Origin: Microbacterium sp. MYb66
GTDB taxonomy: Bacteria > Actinomycetota > Actinomycetes > Actinomycetales > Microbacteriaceae
Direction of reading: 5' to 3'
Length of the DNA stretch: 64,000 nucleotides
Assembly (NCBI RefSeq): GCF_002979435.1
Contig: NZ_PCOV01000004.1
Span: 1 to 64,000, forward strand
A program made the position numbers and the translations under genes. The notes beneath the pieces were generated by a model. It saw only the letters and a list, made by a program, of their open reading frames with translations, did no database searches and was not told the DNA's origin. The stretch's first letter is position 1; each line of letters opens with the position of its first letter. This document shows, piece after piece, positions 17,231 through 25,118 of the stretch.

Positions 17231-18103
17231 ATGACTGTCAGCATCGGCTCACGAGTGATCGGCGGCGGGCGTCCTGCCTACGTCATCGCCGAGATCGGCC
17301 TGAACCACAACGGCGATGTGGACATCGCCAAGCGCCTGATCGACGTCGCCGCCCGTGCCGGTGCGGACGCCGTGAAGTTCCAGAAGCGCACGCCCGAGAT
17401 CTCCACGCCCGAGCACATGCGCGACGTCCCGCGCGAGACGCCCTGGGGCCTGATGAGCTACCTCGATTACCGCCGCCGCGTCGAGTTCGGGCGCGACGAG
17501 TACGTCGAGATCGGCGACCACGCCACGATGCAGGGTCTGGACTGGTTCGCCTCGCCGTGGGACGTGCCGAGCGTCGACTTCCTCGAAGACCTCAACGTGG
17601 TGGCGCACAAGGTCGCCTCCGCGAGCCTCACCGACACCGAGCTGCTGGTGCGTCTGCGCGAGACCGGCAAGCCCGTCATCCTCTCCACCGGGATGTCGAC
17701 CATCGAGCAGATCGACCGGGCTCTCGACACGCTCGGCACCGATCGCGTGGTCCTCATGCACGCGACCTCGACCTATCCGCTGGAGCCGGAGGAGGCCAAC
17801 CTCCGCGTGATCGCCACCCTGCGTGACCGCTACCCCGGTGTGCCCGTCGGCTACTCCGGGCACGAGCGCGGCCTCCAGATCTCGCTCGCGGCCGTGGCCA
17901 TCGGAGCAGTGGCCGTCGAACGCCACATCACGTTGGACCGCACGATGTGGGGCTCCGACCACGCGGCCTCGCTCGAGCCGACCGGCCTCGAGCACCTGGT
18001 GCGCGACATCCGGGTGATCGAGCGTGCGACCGGCGACGGCGTCAAGCGCGTGTTCGACAGCGAGCGCGCGCCGATGGCGAAGCTGCGCCGCGTCTCGGCA
18101 TGA
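17231..18103 (+). CDS. neuB: N-acetylneuraminate synthase family protein (NeuB-type TIM barrel, no SAF domain)
   Basis: 290 aa. The NeuB barrel begins AYVIAEIGLNHNGD (Glu21, Asn25, His26) and includes VKFQKR, STGMST, GYSGHE and VERHITLDRTMWGSDHA. It condenses phosphoenolpyruvate with a hexosamine or hexose (phosphate) to a nine-carbon ulosonic acid. Typical NeuB proteins are about 335-350 aa with a C-terminal antifreeze-like SAF domain that caps the active site; this protein stops where that domain would begin, while its stop overlaps the next start, so truncation is not a sequencing edge. A GGAGGAATC ribosome site precedes the ATG. The 93-bp gap from neuA may hold a secondary promoter. Confidence 0.85.
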   Translation: MTVSIGSRVIGGGRPAYVIAEIGLNHNGDVDIAKRLIDVAARAGADAVKFQKRTPEISTPEHMRDVPRETPWGLMSYLDYRRRVEFGRDEYVEIGDHATMQGLDWFASPWDVPSVDFLEDLNVVAHKVASASLTDTELLVRLRETGKPVILSTGMSTIEQIDRALDTLGTDRVVLMHATSTYPLEPEEANLRVIATLRDRYPGVPVGYSGHERGLQISLAAVAIGAVAVERHITLDRTMWGSDHAASLEPTGLEHLVRDIRVIERATGDGVKRVFDSERAPMAKLRRVSA

Positions 18104-19488
18104 CGGGAGCCGCCGGCATCCGCGTCGTCGCCATCGCGGACGCCGACTCCTTCGTGAAGTGGGCGGCCTCGCTGGTCGGGTCGGTAGCGGGACTGCGTCC
18201 GCACCTGCTTGTGGTGCAGACCCCGCTCACGGCCAGTGTCGCGCAGCAGCGCACCGCGCTCGCCGGAACGACGCTCGGTCCCGACGACGTGACCCGCATC
18301 GGGTTCGCGGAGACGGCCGCCTGGCTGGCGGGGCAGCGCCCGGACGTGGTCCTGCTCGCAGGGCGGGGACCGTTCGTGCGGCTCATGGGACGGGTGATCG
18401 ACTCCCTGGAGCATCGGCCGGTCACCGTCTCCGGGCTGCCGGGCATGGCGATCCCCGCACAGCGCGGCGCGCTCGACTACCGTCGGCACACCGATCTGCT
18501 GGTCGTGCACTCCCACCGCGAGGTGCGGGCGTTCGAGGAGCTCGGGCGACGCATCGGCGCGCAGATGCCCACGGCTCTCGCGACCCTGCCGTTCGCACGA
18601 CGGCGCCAGCGGATGCTGCGGCCCGAGCGGTCGACCGTCGATGCAGTGGCGCGGGGGCGCGGCGGTGTCGCCGTCGCCGAGCGTCCGGCGGAGACAGCGC
18701 CGGTGCGACCGCCGGCGACCGACATCGTCTTCGCTGCGCAGGCGCTCGTACCCGTCGGGCGGGAGGAGCGCGCGGAGATCGCGGCCATGCTGCTGCGGGC
18801 GGCGGAGACCGAGCCCGCGCGCCGTGTGGTGGTGAAGCTGCGGTCGCGGCCGGGCGAGTCGGAGACGCACCTCGAGCGTGAGCCGTACCGGGGGCTGCTG
18901 CCGAGCCGGCTTCCGCAGAACCTCGTGTTCTCGTACGACTCGATGTCCACCGCTCTGGAGACCGCGGCCGGTCTGGTCACCGTGAGCTCCACCGCGGCGA
19001 TCGAAGCCACCGCGATGGGGATCCCGGTGATCGCGCTCGACTCCTTCGGGGTCAGCAAGAGCCTGCTGAACACGGTGTTCGTGGGGAGCGGTCTGCTCGG
19101 CGGTCGCAGTGAGGTCGTGGCCGGGCGCTTCCGGCATCCGCATCCCGACTGGCTGCGCGACAACTACTTCCACCCCGAAGCCGAGTCGACGTGGTGGGAG
19201 CGGGTGGAGCAGCTCGTGGCTCTTCGGCGTTCCGGGGCGCTGCCGGCGCGGCGCGTTCCCGCGGCTCGGGGTGGGGTGCTGCACGAGGCCTGGCATCGGG
19301 CGAGTGTGCTCGGGTCCGAGGATCACACGGCGCCGGGGAGAGTGGCGCTCGCGGTGGGCTCTCCGACGACGCGCGCACTCGCCGCCCTTCGTCGACGCCG
19401 GCAGCCCGCGGACGGCGGCACCTGGTCCGACGCCTCGACCGACTACACGATCGAGCCGAACCCGTTCGACGACTCGCTCCGGCGCTGA
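18100..19488 (+). CDS. DUF6716 putative glycosyltransferase
   Basis: 462 aa. I assign it from memory to the actinobacterial DUF6716 putative glycosyltransferase family. The N-terminal part (VVAIADADSFVKWAASLVG) is an alpha/beta Rossmann-like region, and the central part has KLRSRPGE and VSSTAAIEATAMGIPVIAL, the typical donor-site end of GT-B enzymes. It is the last gene of the operon, overlapping neuB by ATGA. It would probably act on the same CMP-nonulosonate-containing polymer. Acceptor and donor are unknown. Confidence 0.65.
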   Translation: MTGAAGIRVVAIADADSFVKWAASLVGSVAGLRPHLLVVQTPLTASVAQQRTALAGTTLGPDDVTRIGFAETAAWLAGQRPDVVLLAGRGPFVRLMGRVIDSLEHRPVTVSGLPGMAIPAQRGALDYRRHTDLLVVHSHREVRAFEELGRRIGAQMPTALATLPFARRRQRMLRPERSTVDAVARGRGGVAVAERPAETAPVRPPATDIVFAAQALVPVGREERAEIAAMLLRAAETEPARRVVVKLRSRPGESETHLEREPYRGLLPSRLPQNLVFSYDSMSTALETAAGLVTVSSTAAIEATAMGIPVIALDSFGVSKSLLNTVFVGSGLLGGRSEVVAGRFRHPHPDWLRDNYFHPEAESTWWERVEQLVALRRSGALPARRVPAARGGVLHEAWHRASVLGSEDHTAPGRVALAVGSPTTRALAALRRRRQPADGGTWSDASTDYTIEPNPFDDSLRR

Positions 19489-19498
19489 GCCGCCGGAC

Positions 19499-20104
19499 TC
19501 ACTCTCCGAGGAGAGCGCCGAGCTGTCGGTCGATGTCGTCGACGAGTTCGTCGACGCTCAGGTCGACGTTCGTGCTCGCTGTCAGGGTGAGGAACATGAT
19601 CGCGGAAACGATGCGGGCGAGGGCGGCGGCACGTTCCTCGCTCGTCTTCGGGTCGCGGCGGAGGATCGACGCCACGGCGTCCTCGGTCTCGCCCACGATG
19701 CGAAGCGCCTCGGCATGGTGTGCGTCGGTGGGTTCGGCGAACACCATCTCGCGCAGGTAGGTGCGTCCGTTCTCGACCTGAACGCGGTTGCATTCGACGA
19801 TCGGCCGCAGCAGCGCGACGATCGCCGCGCGCGCATCGGGAGTCGCTTCGGCCGCAGCGATGCCCTTCTCGAGAGCGACGGCGTAGTGCGCGTTCTGCAC
19901 GAGCAGCAGCAGCTCGCCCTTCGTCTTGGCGTAGAGGAACAGGGTGCCGGTGCCGACATCGGCTCGCTCGGCGATCTGCTGGGTGGTGACCTCGTCGATG
20001 CCGTGCGCAGCGAAGAGCTCTGCCGCGGCCGCAGCGATCCGCTCGAGCTTCTGCTGCTTGTTGCGCTCGCGACGACCGAGCGCGTTCGAGGCCGAGATCG
20101 ACAT
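19499..20104 (-). CDS. TetR/AcrR family transcriptional regulator
   Basis: 201 aa with an N-terminal HTH (RIAAAAAELFAAHGIDEVTTQQIAERADVGTGTLFLYAKTK, split over residues 25-66) and a variable helical ligand domain. The ATG at 20104 is preferred over one at 20110 because AAGG lies 6 nt from the former and only touches the latter. It is divergent from an SDR gene across a perfect 18-bp dyad, so it most likely represses itself and the redox genes. Ligand unknown. Confidence 0.82.
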   Translation of the reverse strand: MSISASNALGRRERNKQQKLERIAAAAAELFAAHGIDEVTTQQIAERADVGTGTLFLYAKTKGELLLLVQNAHYAVALEKGIAAAEATPDARAAIVALLRPIVECNRVQVENGRTYLREMVFAEPTDAHHAEALRIVGETEDAVASILRRDPKTSEERAAALARIVSAIMFLTLTASTNVDLSVDELVDDIDRQLGALLGE

Positions 20105-20124
20105 GTTCATCCTTCGGGAATAGA

Positions 20125-20142
20125 AACTGATTACGCTCAGTT
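20125..20142. promoter_or_regulatory. Probable TetR operator (perfect inverted repeat)
   Basis: AACTGA-N6-TCAGTT in the divergent TetR/SDR intergenic region. Arms are perfect and the spacing is typical of TetR sites. A TACGCT -10-like hexamer lies inside it on the plus strand. Confidence 0.6.
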
Positions 20143-20206
20143 ATGACGAGAGTCGCTTATGCGCACGCTCAACTATCCCTCATCATCGCAAAGAAGAGAG
20201 CAGTCC

Positions 20207-20917
20207 ATGCCTTCACTCCACGGAGCCGTCGTCCTCGTCACCGGAGCGAACGGAGGCATCGGCGCGCAGTTCGTCGCGCAGGCGCTCGCGCGCGGCGCCG
20301 CCAAGGTCTACGCCAGCGCCCGCATGCCGCGCACCTGGGACGACGAACGCGTGGTCCCGCTCGCCCTGGACGTGACGGATGCGGAGTCGATCCGCGCCGC
20401 CGTCGAAGCCGCGCCCGACGTCACGGTGCTCATCAACAACGCCGGCGCCTCGGTGCCGACCGCGGGGATCCTCACGCACTCGGACGACGACATCCGCCGG
20501 AACGTCGAGACGAACTTCCTCGGCCCGCTCTTCCTCACGCGCGCCTACGCCCCGCTTCTCGCCGGGCGGCCGGGGGCTGCGGTCATCGACATCCATTCCG
20601 CTCTCTCCTGGTTCGCCGTGGCCGGCATCTACAGCGCGACGAAGGCGGCGCTGTGGTCGGCGACGAACTCGCTCCGCCTCGAGCTCGCTCCCGCGGGAGT
20701 GCACGTCGTGGGTGTGCACGTCGGCTATGTCGACACCGCAATGGCCGAGCACGTCTCGGACCCGAAGACCGATCCGGCCGACCTCGTCCGCGCCGTGCTG
20801 GATGCGACGGAGCGCGACGAGTACGAAGTGCTCGCGGATGAGATCTCTGTGCAGGTCAAGGCAGGGCTCAGCGCTCCGCTGGAAGTCGTCTACCCGCAGC
20901 TGCGGGCGAACGCCTGA
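20207..20917 (+). CDS. SDR family oxidoreductase
   Basis: 236 aa with VTGANGGIG, NNAG, a catalytic Ser in HSALSWFAVAGIYSATK and the YSATK pair. Compact classical SDR. An in-frame ATG at 20159 would add 16 residues, but 20207 aligns with the usual N-terminus and a purine-rich stretch precedes it. It is the first gene of a two-gene unit with an MDR oxidoreductase, opposite the TetR gene that presumably controls it through the dyad between them. Confidence 0.8.
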   Translation: MPSLHGAVVLVTGANGGIGAQFVAQALARGAAKVYASARMPRTWDDERVVPLALDVTDAESIRAAVEAAPDVTVLINNAGASVPTAGILTHSDDDIRRNVETNFLGPLFLTRAYAPLLAGRPGAAVIDIHSALSWFAVAGIYSATKAALWSATNSLRLELAPAGVHVVGVHVGYVDTAMAEHVSDPKTDPADLVRAVLDATERDEYEVLADEISVQVKAGLSAPLEVVYPQLRANA

Positions 20918-20949
20918 GACCCGCGGGACCATCGGAGGAGTCGAACACC

Positions 20950-21945
20950 ATGCGTGCATTCGTCGTCGCGAAGTACAAGCAGCCGCTCGAGGAGCGGGAG
21001 GTCGCCGAACCCGAGGTCGGTGATCGAGACGTCCTGGTCCGCGTCGAGGCCGCGGGTCTCAATCAGCTCGACGAGAAGATCCGGCAGGGGGAGTTCGCGC
21101 AGATCCTGCCCTATGACCTGCCCCTGGTCCTCGGCAACGATGTGGCGGGGACGGTGATCCGCGTCGGTCGCCTCGTCGACGGATTCCGCCCCGGCGACCG
21201 CGTGTACGCCCGGCCGGACGCGGCCCGCATCGGGACGTTCGCCGAGCGGATCGCCGTCGCCGAGACGGACCTCGCCCCCGCGCCCGCCGGTCTCTCGATG
21301 GCCGAGGCCGGCTCGCTCCCGTTGGTGGCACTCACGGCCTGGCAGGCGCTGGTCGAGCGTGGAAGGGTCACGGCGGGGCAGAAGGTGCTCATCCATGCGG
21401 GTGCTGGCGGCGTCGGGTCGATCGCGATCCAGCTCGCCGCGCACCTCGGGGCCAGGGTCGCCACGACGGCCAGCGCGGCGAATGCCGACTTCGTGCGGGG
21501 TCTCGGCGCCGACATCGTGATCGACTACCGCCGACAGGACTTCGCCGAGGAGCTGTCCGGCTACGACTTCGTGCTGGACGGCCTCGGCGGCGAGAACCTC
21601 GAGAAGTCGCTGCGGGTGCTCAAGCCCGGTGGGCTCGTGGTCGGAATCTCGGGCCCGCCCGACCCGGCGTTCGCGCGGGAGCAGGGGCTGAGTGCTTTCG
21701 TGCGGCTGGCCATCGCGGGTCTCAGCCGCAGGGTGCGAGCTCAGGCGAAGAAGCTCGGCGTGCGGTACGAGTTCCTCTTCATGCGCGCGGACGGCGAGCA
21801 GCTGCGCCAGATCACGGCACTCATCGACAGCGGCGCGATCCGTCCGGTCGTCGCGAAGACGTACCCGTTCGACCGTCTGCCCGAGGCTCTCGCCGACCTC
21901 GCCGCCGGGGCGAGCCGCGGCAAGATCGTGGTGACGAGCGACTGA
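20950..21945 (+). CDS. Quinone-oxidoreductase-type MDR, NADP-dependent
   Basis: 331 aa medium-chain dehydrogenase/reductase. It lacks the catalytic-zinc ligands of true alcohol dehydrogenases (N-terminus NQLDEKIRQGEF, NDVAGTVIRVG) and has HAGAGGVGSIAIQLAAHLGARV for NADPH. The family reduces quinones or enones. GGAGGAG precedes the ATG and the gap to the SDR is 32 bp, so both are likely co-transcribed under TetR control. A strong hairpin follows. Confidence 0.82.
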   Translation: MRAFVVAKYKQPLEEREVAEPEVGDRDVLVRVEAAGLNQLDEKIRQGEFAQILPYDLPLVLGNDVAGTVIRVGRLVDGFRPGDRVYARPDAARIGTFAERIAVAETDLAPAPAGLSMAEAGSLPLVALTAWQALVERGRVTAGQKVLIHAGAGGVGSIAIQLAAHLGARVATTASAANADFVRGLGADIVIDYRRQDFAEELSGYDFVLDGLGGENLEKSLRVLKPGGLVVGISGPPDPAFAREQGLSAFVRLAIAGLSRRVRAQAKKLGVRYEFLFMRADGEQLRQITALIDSGAIRPVVAKTYPFDRLPEALADLAAGASRGKIVVTSD

Positions 21946-21961
21946 GCCCTGACGCCGGAGA

Positions 21962-21999
21962 TGCGCCGCGGCGTCTGCGAACTCGCAGGCCGCGGCGCA
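21962..21999. terminator. Bidirectional hairpin between convergent genes
   Basis: Stem TGCGCCGCGGC with GCCGCGGCGCA, then CTGCG with CGCAG around an AACT loop, with a 2-nt bulge. It sits between the MDR gene and the convergent ABC permease gene and can serve both. Confidence 0.7.
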
Positions 22000-22011
22000 C
22001 CGTCGGTCGGG

Positions 22012-22791
22012 TCAGTTGCTCCGGCGGATGGCCCTGACTCCCACGATCAGCCCGACCGCTGCGACGGCGAGAGCCGAGACCCAGCCCCACAGCACGGTCA
22101 TGTCGCCGAGGTCTCCGGCGAAGAGCGCGCGCTCGGCCTGCACAACCCAGTTGACCGGGTTGACCGAGGCGACGGCCCGCATCCACTCGGGCGCGTCGTC
22201 CAGCGGCAGCAGCATGCCGGAGAGGATCAGCAGCGGGAAGATCAGCGACTGCTGCACGCCCCAGAACAGCCATTCCCGGTCCTTCGTCGCCAGCGCGAGG
22301 GAGTACGACAGCGAGCCCAGGCCCACCCCGAACACGGCCAGCAGCGCCAGCCCGATGAGCAGACCGGGGATGTCGGCGGCGAAGCCGAACGGCCAGGCGA
22401 TCAGGACGATCACGAGCGCCTGCACGACGATCGGCGCGATCTCCTTGAGCGCACGCCCGACCAGCAGTGAGGAACGGGCGAGAGGGGCGACCAGGGTGCG
22501 CTCGTGCGAGCCCGTCATCATCTCGTACTGCAGGTTCGAGCCGGTGGCCCCGGTGCCGAACAGCACGATCATCACGAGCACGCCGGGCACGAACCAGGCC
22601 AGGGTCTCGCCGGCGGGACGGCCGGAATCGCCGATCAGCAGGGGAGCGAACAGCCCGAGGAAGACGAGCGGCTGCAGCAGGCTGAAGATCAGCGTGAACG
22701 GATCCCGGACCACGGGCTTGAGCTCGCGCATCAGCACGTTCCGGGTGTCGCGCGCGAGGTTGGGGCGCACGAGCGTGTCGGTGGTGGTCAT
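22012..22791 (-). CDS. ABC transporter permease (DrrB/ABC-2 type)
   Basis: 259 aa with six predicted membrane helices in ABC-2 arrangement (N-terminal RDTRNVLMRELKPVVRDPFTLIFSLLQPLVF, then helices at about 60, 110, 140, 170, 230). It pairs with the ATPase upstream and exports drugs or lipophilic compounds. The start at 22791 overlaps the ATPase stop (ATGA), so they are translated together. The ABC-2 signature region near the C-terminus (GMLLPLDDAPEWMRAVASVNPVNWVV) is visible. Confidence 0.85.
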   Translation of the reverse strand: MTTTDTLVRPNLARDTRNVLMRELKPVVRDPFTLIFSLLQPLVFLGLFAPLLIGDSGRPAGETLAWFVPGVLVMIVLFGTGATGSNLQYEMMTGSHERTLVAPLARSSLLVGRALKEIAPIVVQALVIVLIAWPFGFAADIPGLLIGLALLAVFGVGLGSLSYSLALATKDREWLFWGVQQSLIFPLLILSGMLLPLDDAPEWMRAVASVNPVNWVVQAERALFAGDLGDMTVLWGWVSALAVAAVGLIVGVRAIRRSN

Positions 22792-23834
22792 GAGAGGACT
22801 CCTGTCGTGCTGTTCTGACGGGCGGTGTCGGCGGATTCGGAATCGGATGCCTCGCCCGCAGCATCCGCCCCTTCTCCGGCCTCGCGCAGAGTGCGGCCGG
22901 TGAGGGCGAGGAAGACGTCGTCCAGCGTGGGCGGGACGCCGGTCGCGCGGCGGACGAGGATGCCGGCGGCGTCGAGCTCGCGCACGATCACCGGCAGCAG
23001 CCGGTCGCCGTCGGGCACCGCGAGCGAGATCGCCGCGTCGTCGAGGGTGACCTCGGCCGCGCTCAGACGCGACACCACTTCCCGGGCACTCGCTGCCTCG
23101 GCCGCACCCGCGAATCCGAAGGTGAGCACGTCGCCGGCCAGAGTCGCCTTGAGGGAGGCCGCGTCGTCGTCGGCGATGATGCGGCCCTTGTCCATGACCA
23201 TCACGCGCTCGGCGTATCGGTCGGCCTCTTCCAGGTAGTGCGTGGTGAGGAAGACCGTCGTGCCGTGCTGCGTCCGCAGGTCGAGGATGTGCTCCCAGAG
23301 GTTCGCTCGGCTCTGCGGGTCGAGTCCGGTGGAGGGCTCGTCGAGGAAGATCAGCGGCGGCGCGTGCATGAGCCCGAGTGCGATGTCGAGGCGGCGCTTC
23401 TGGCCGCCGCTGAGCTGCTGCACGCTGCGGGTCGCGAACGAGGTGAGATCGAGCGACTCGATGAGCTCGTCCGCCCGGCGTGCGCTGTCCCGCCGCGTCA
23501 TCCCGTAGAAGGCGCCTTGGCTCAGCAGCTCGTCGCGCACCCGCTGCGAGAAGCTGCCGCTCGTGAGCTGACCGACATAGCCGATCCGGGCGCGCACCCC
23601 GGCGGCATCCGTGCGGATGTCGTGGCCGACGACTCGCGCGCTTCCCGAGGTGGGCGGGATCAGTGTGGTCAGCATCCGCAGGGTCGTCGACTTTCCGGCA
23701 CCGTTCGGGCCGAGGAAGGCGACGAGCTCGCCGCGCACGGCGGTGAAGGAGACGTCGGTCACGGCATGGACCGGCGTCTTCTTGACGGTGAAGACCTTGG
23801 TCAGGCCTTCGGTCTCGATGAGGGATTCGTTCAT
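22788..23834 (-). CDS. Daunorubicin-resistance-type ABC transporter ATP-binding protein (DrrA-like)
   Basis: 348 aa. Walker A is GPNGAGKS, the signature LSGGQKRR, and Walker B LIFLDEPSTGLD, followed by the H-loop TTHYLEEAD. The C-terminal extension of about 100 residues, ending in a Gly/Ala/Asp-rich tail, is typical of DrrA-type ATPases. It energises the permease encoded next. Start ATG 23834. A TACGCT hexamer ends 7 nt upstream, so the mRNA is likely leaderless. The upstream region also contains a 23-bp palindrome shared with the WYL gene. Confidence 0.88.
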   Translation of the reverse strand: MNESLIETEGLTKVFTVKKTPVHAVTDVSFTAVRGELVAFLGPNGAGKSTTLRMLTTLIPPTSGSARVVGHDIRTDAAGVRARIGYVGQLTSGSFSQRVRDELLSQGAFYGMTRRDSARRADELIESLDLTSFATRSVQQLSGGQKRRLDIALGLMHAPPLIFLDEPSTGLDPQSRANLWEHILDLRTQHGTTVFLTTHYLEEADRYAERVMVMDKGRIIADDDAASLKATLAGDVLTFGFAGAAEAASAREVVSRLSAAEVTLDDAAISLAVPDGDRLLPVIVRELDAAGILVRRATGVPPTLDDVFLALTGRTLREAGEGADAAGEASDSESADTARQNSTTGVLS

Positions 23835-23854
23835 GGGAGTGAGCGTAGAAACCC

Positions 23855-23877
23855 ATGCGGACAGATCCTGTCCGCAT
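23855..23877. promoter_or_regulatory. Perfect 10-bp dyad between the DrrAB exporter and the WYL regulator
   Basis: ATGCGGACAG and CTGTCCGCAT are separated by 3 nt, lying between the divergent ABC and WYL genes. It overlaps the expected -35 regions of both, as expected for an operator of the neighbouring WYL protein. Confidence 0.6.
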
Positions 23878-23897
23878 CATCTGGCAATCTGAGACGC

Positions 23898-24884
23898 ATG
23901 ACCGACACCACCTCGCGTGCACTCGCTCTGCTCAACCTGCTGCAGACGCATCGGCACTGGCCGGGGACCGAGCTCGCAACCCGGCTGGGAGTGACGGAGC
24001 GCACCGTGCGCCGCGATGTCGACCGGCTGCGGGAGCTCGGCTATCGGGTGGAGTCCTCACCCGGCGCGGCCGGCGGCTACCGACTGGAGGCAGGGAGCGC
24101 GGTGCCACCGCTGCTGCTCAACGACGATGAGGCCGTGACGATGGCGATCGGGTTGCGGGTCGCCGCCACCCAGCAGCTCGTCGGCGGACCCGAGGTCACG
24201 CTCACCGCGCTGGCCAAACTCGAGCAGGTGCTGCCTTCGGCGCTGCGCCAGCGGGTGAACGCGCTCGCCGCATCGGTGCAGGCGCCCCTGATCGGGGAGG
24301 GGCCCGTGGTCTCCCCGGCGGTGATCGGCGAGATCGCCCTCGCGATACGCGACCGCGAGCGGCTCCGGCTTCGCTATGTCGACGGGGAGGGGCAGGAGAG
24401 CGTCCGCCGGGTCGAGCCGCACGCCCTCGCACCGGCCGGTCGCAAGTGGTTCCTGCTGTGCTGGGACCTCGACCGCGAGGACTGGCGCACGTTCCGAGTC
24501 GACCGCGTCGTCTCGGTCGAGCACACGCGCGTGCTCTTCACCCGCCGCGAGATCACCGAGGACGAGATCGAGGAGCGGGTGCTCATCGCCTCGTCGTGGT
24601 CGCCGCAGAAGGTCGAGGCGGCGGCCGTGATGGAACTCCCGCTCGCCGAGATGCAGGAGCGTTTCGGACCCTGGTCGCAGGGCGCGACGGCGGTGGGCGA
24701 GGACCGCACGCGGTGGCCGGTCGGCGGCTCCGACTGGCGCGAGGCCATGTACGGACTGCTCTGGATCCCCGAGGGGGTCGACTACGCGCTGGCGCTGCCG
24801 GAGCCGCATCGAGCAGAGCTGCGCGAAGCCGTGAGCCGCCTGCTGCGCGCCCTCGACGCCCCGTCGCCGGATGACATCGGGTGA
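23898..24884 (+). CDS. YafY/PafC-type WYL-domain transcriptional regulator
   Basis: 328 aa with an N-terminal HTH (LLNLLQTHRHWPGTELATRLGVTERTVRRDVDRLRE over residues 12-47) and a WYL domain (about 145-230, VRRVEPHALAPAGRKWFLLCWD, FRVDRV). The remaining C-terminal part is the WCX extension. Such regulators often bind small molecules and control nearby transport or redox genes. It is divergent from the DrrAB exporter across a perfect dyad. The ATG at 23898 has no ribosome site and CAATCT ends 7 nt upstream, so it may be leaderless. Confidence 0.82.
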   Translation: MTDTTSRALALLNLLQTHRHWPGTELATRLGVTERTVRRDVDRLRELGYRVESSPGAAGGYRLEAGSAVPPLLLNDDEAVTMAIGLRVAATQQLVGGPEVTLTALAKLEQVLPSALRQRVNALAASVQAPLIGEGPVVSPAVIGEIALAIRDRERLRLRYVDGEGQESVRRVEPHALAPAGRKWFLLCWDLDREDWRTFRVDRVVSVEHTRVLFTRREITEDEIEERVLIASSWSPQKVEAAAVMELPLAEMQERFGPWSQGATAVGEDRTRWPVGGSDWREAMYGLLWIPEGVDYALALPEPHRAELREAVSRLLRALDAPSPDDIG

Positions 24885-24971
24885 CCGGCATCCGTCATCC
24901 TCGGACTCATGGTGTTATCCCAGGGAATGGTCCTGGCGGGAAAGATCACGGCCGGGTAACGTCATTCCCAT

Positions 24972-25047
24972 CGCGGCGATCCGGGCGGTCCCGGGCCTCA
25001 GCTCATATCTGACGGCGTTGCGGGTTCGACTCCCGCCGTCGCGTCCA
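24972..25047 (+). tRNA. Atypical tRNA-like element, anticodon-loop CAU
   Basis: 76 nt. The acceptor stem CGCGGCG pairs with CGTCGCG (one G-T pair), discriminator T, encoded CCA. The T arm is GCGGG-TTCGACT-CCCGC, a perfect canonical T loop. The anticodon region has a four-pair stem TCAG/CTGA and a seven-base loop CTCATAT with anticodon CAT. The D arm is abnormal: position 8 is A rather than T, and the arm is CCGG-GCGGTC-CCGG. The strong half is good enough to propose a tRNA or tRNA-derived gene, but elongator or initiator Met identity and function are doubtful. It may be a decaying or specialised tRNA. It lies in the 234-bp gap after the WYL gene, in which nothing else is evident. Confidence 0.4.
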
Positions 25048-25118
25048 CTTTCTCTCACGGCCACTCGGCCGCTGAGCAGCAGCCCGATTCCCCACTCAGC
25101 GGTATGCCGAACCGCCCC

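Noticed and set aside
20143..20841. Alternative frame starting ATG 20143 with TACGCT 5 nt upstream
   Set aside because: It is out of frame with the SDR motifs and has arginine-rich shadow composition.
24972..25047. tmRNA 3' end or selenocysteine tRNA
   Set aside because: The 3' end does not match tmRNA (which ends AGCTCCACCA), and no long variable arm or 8-bp acceptor stem is seen.
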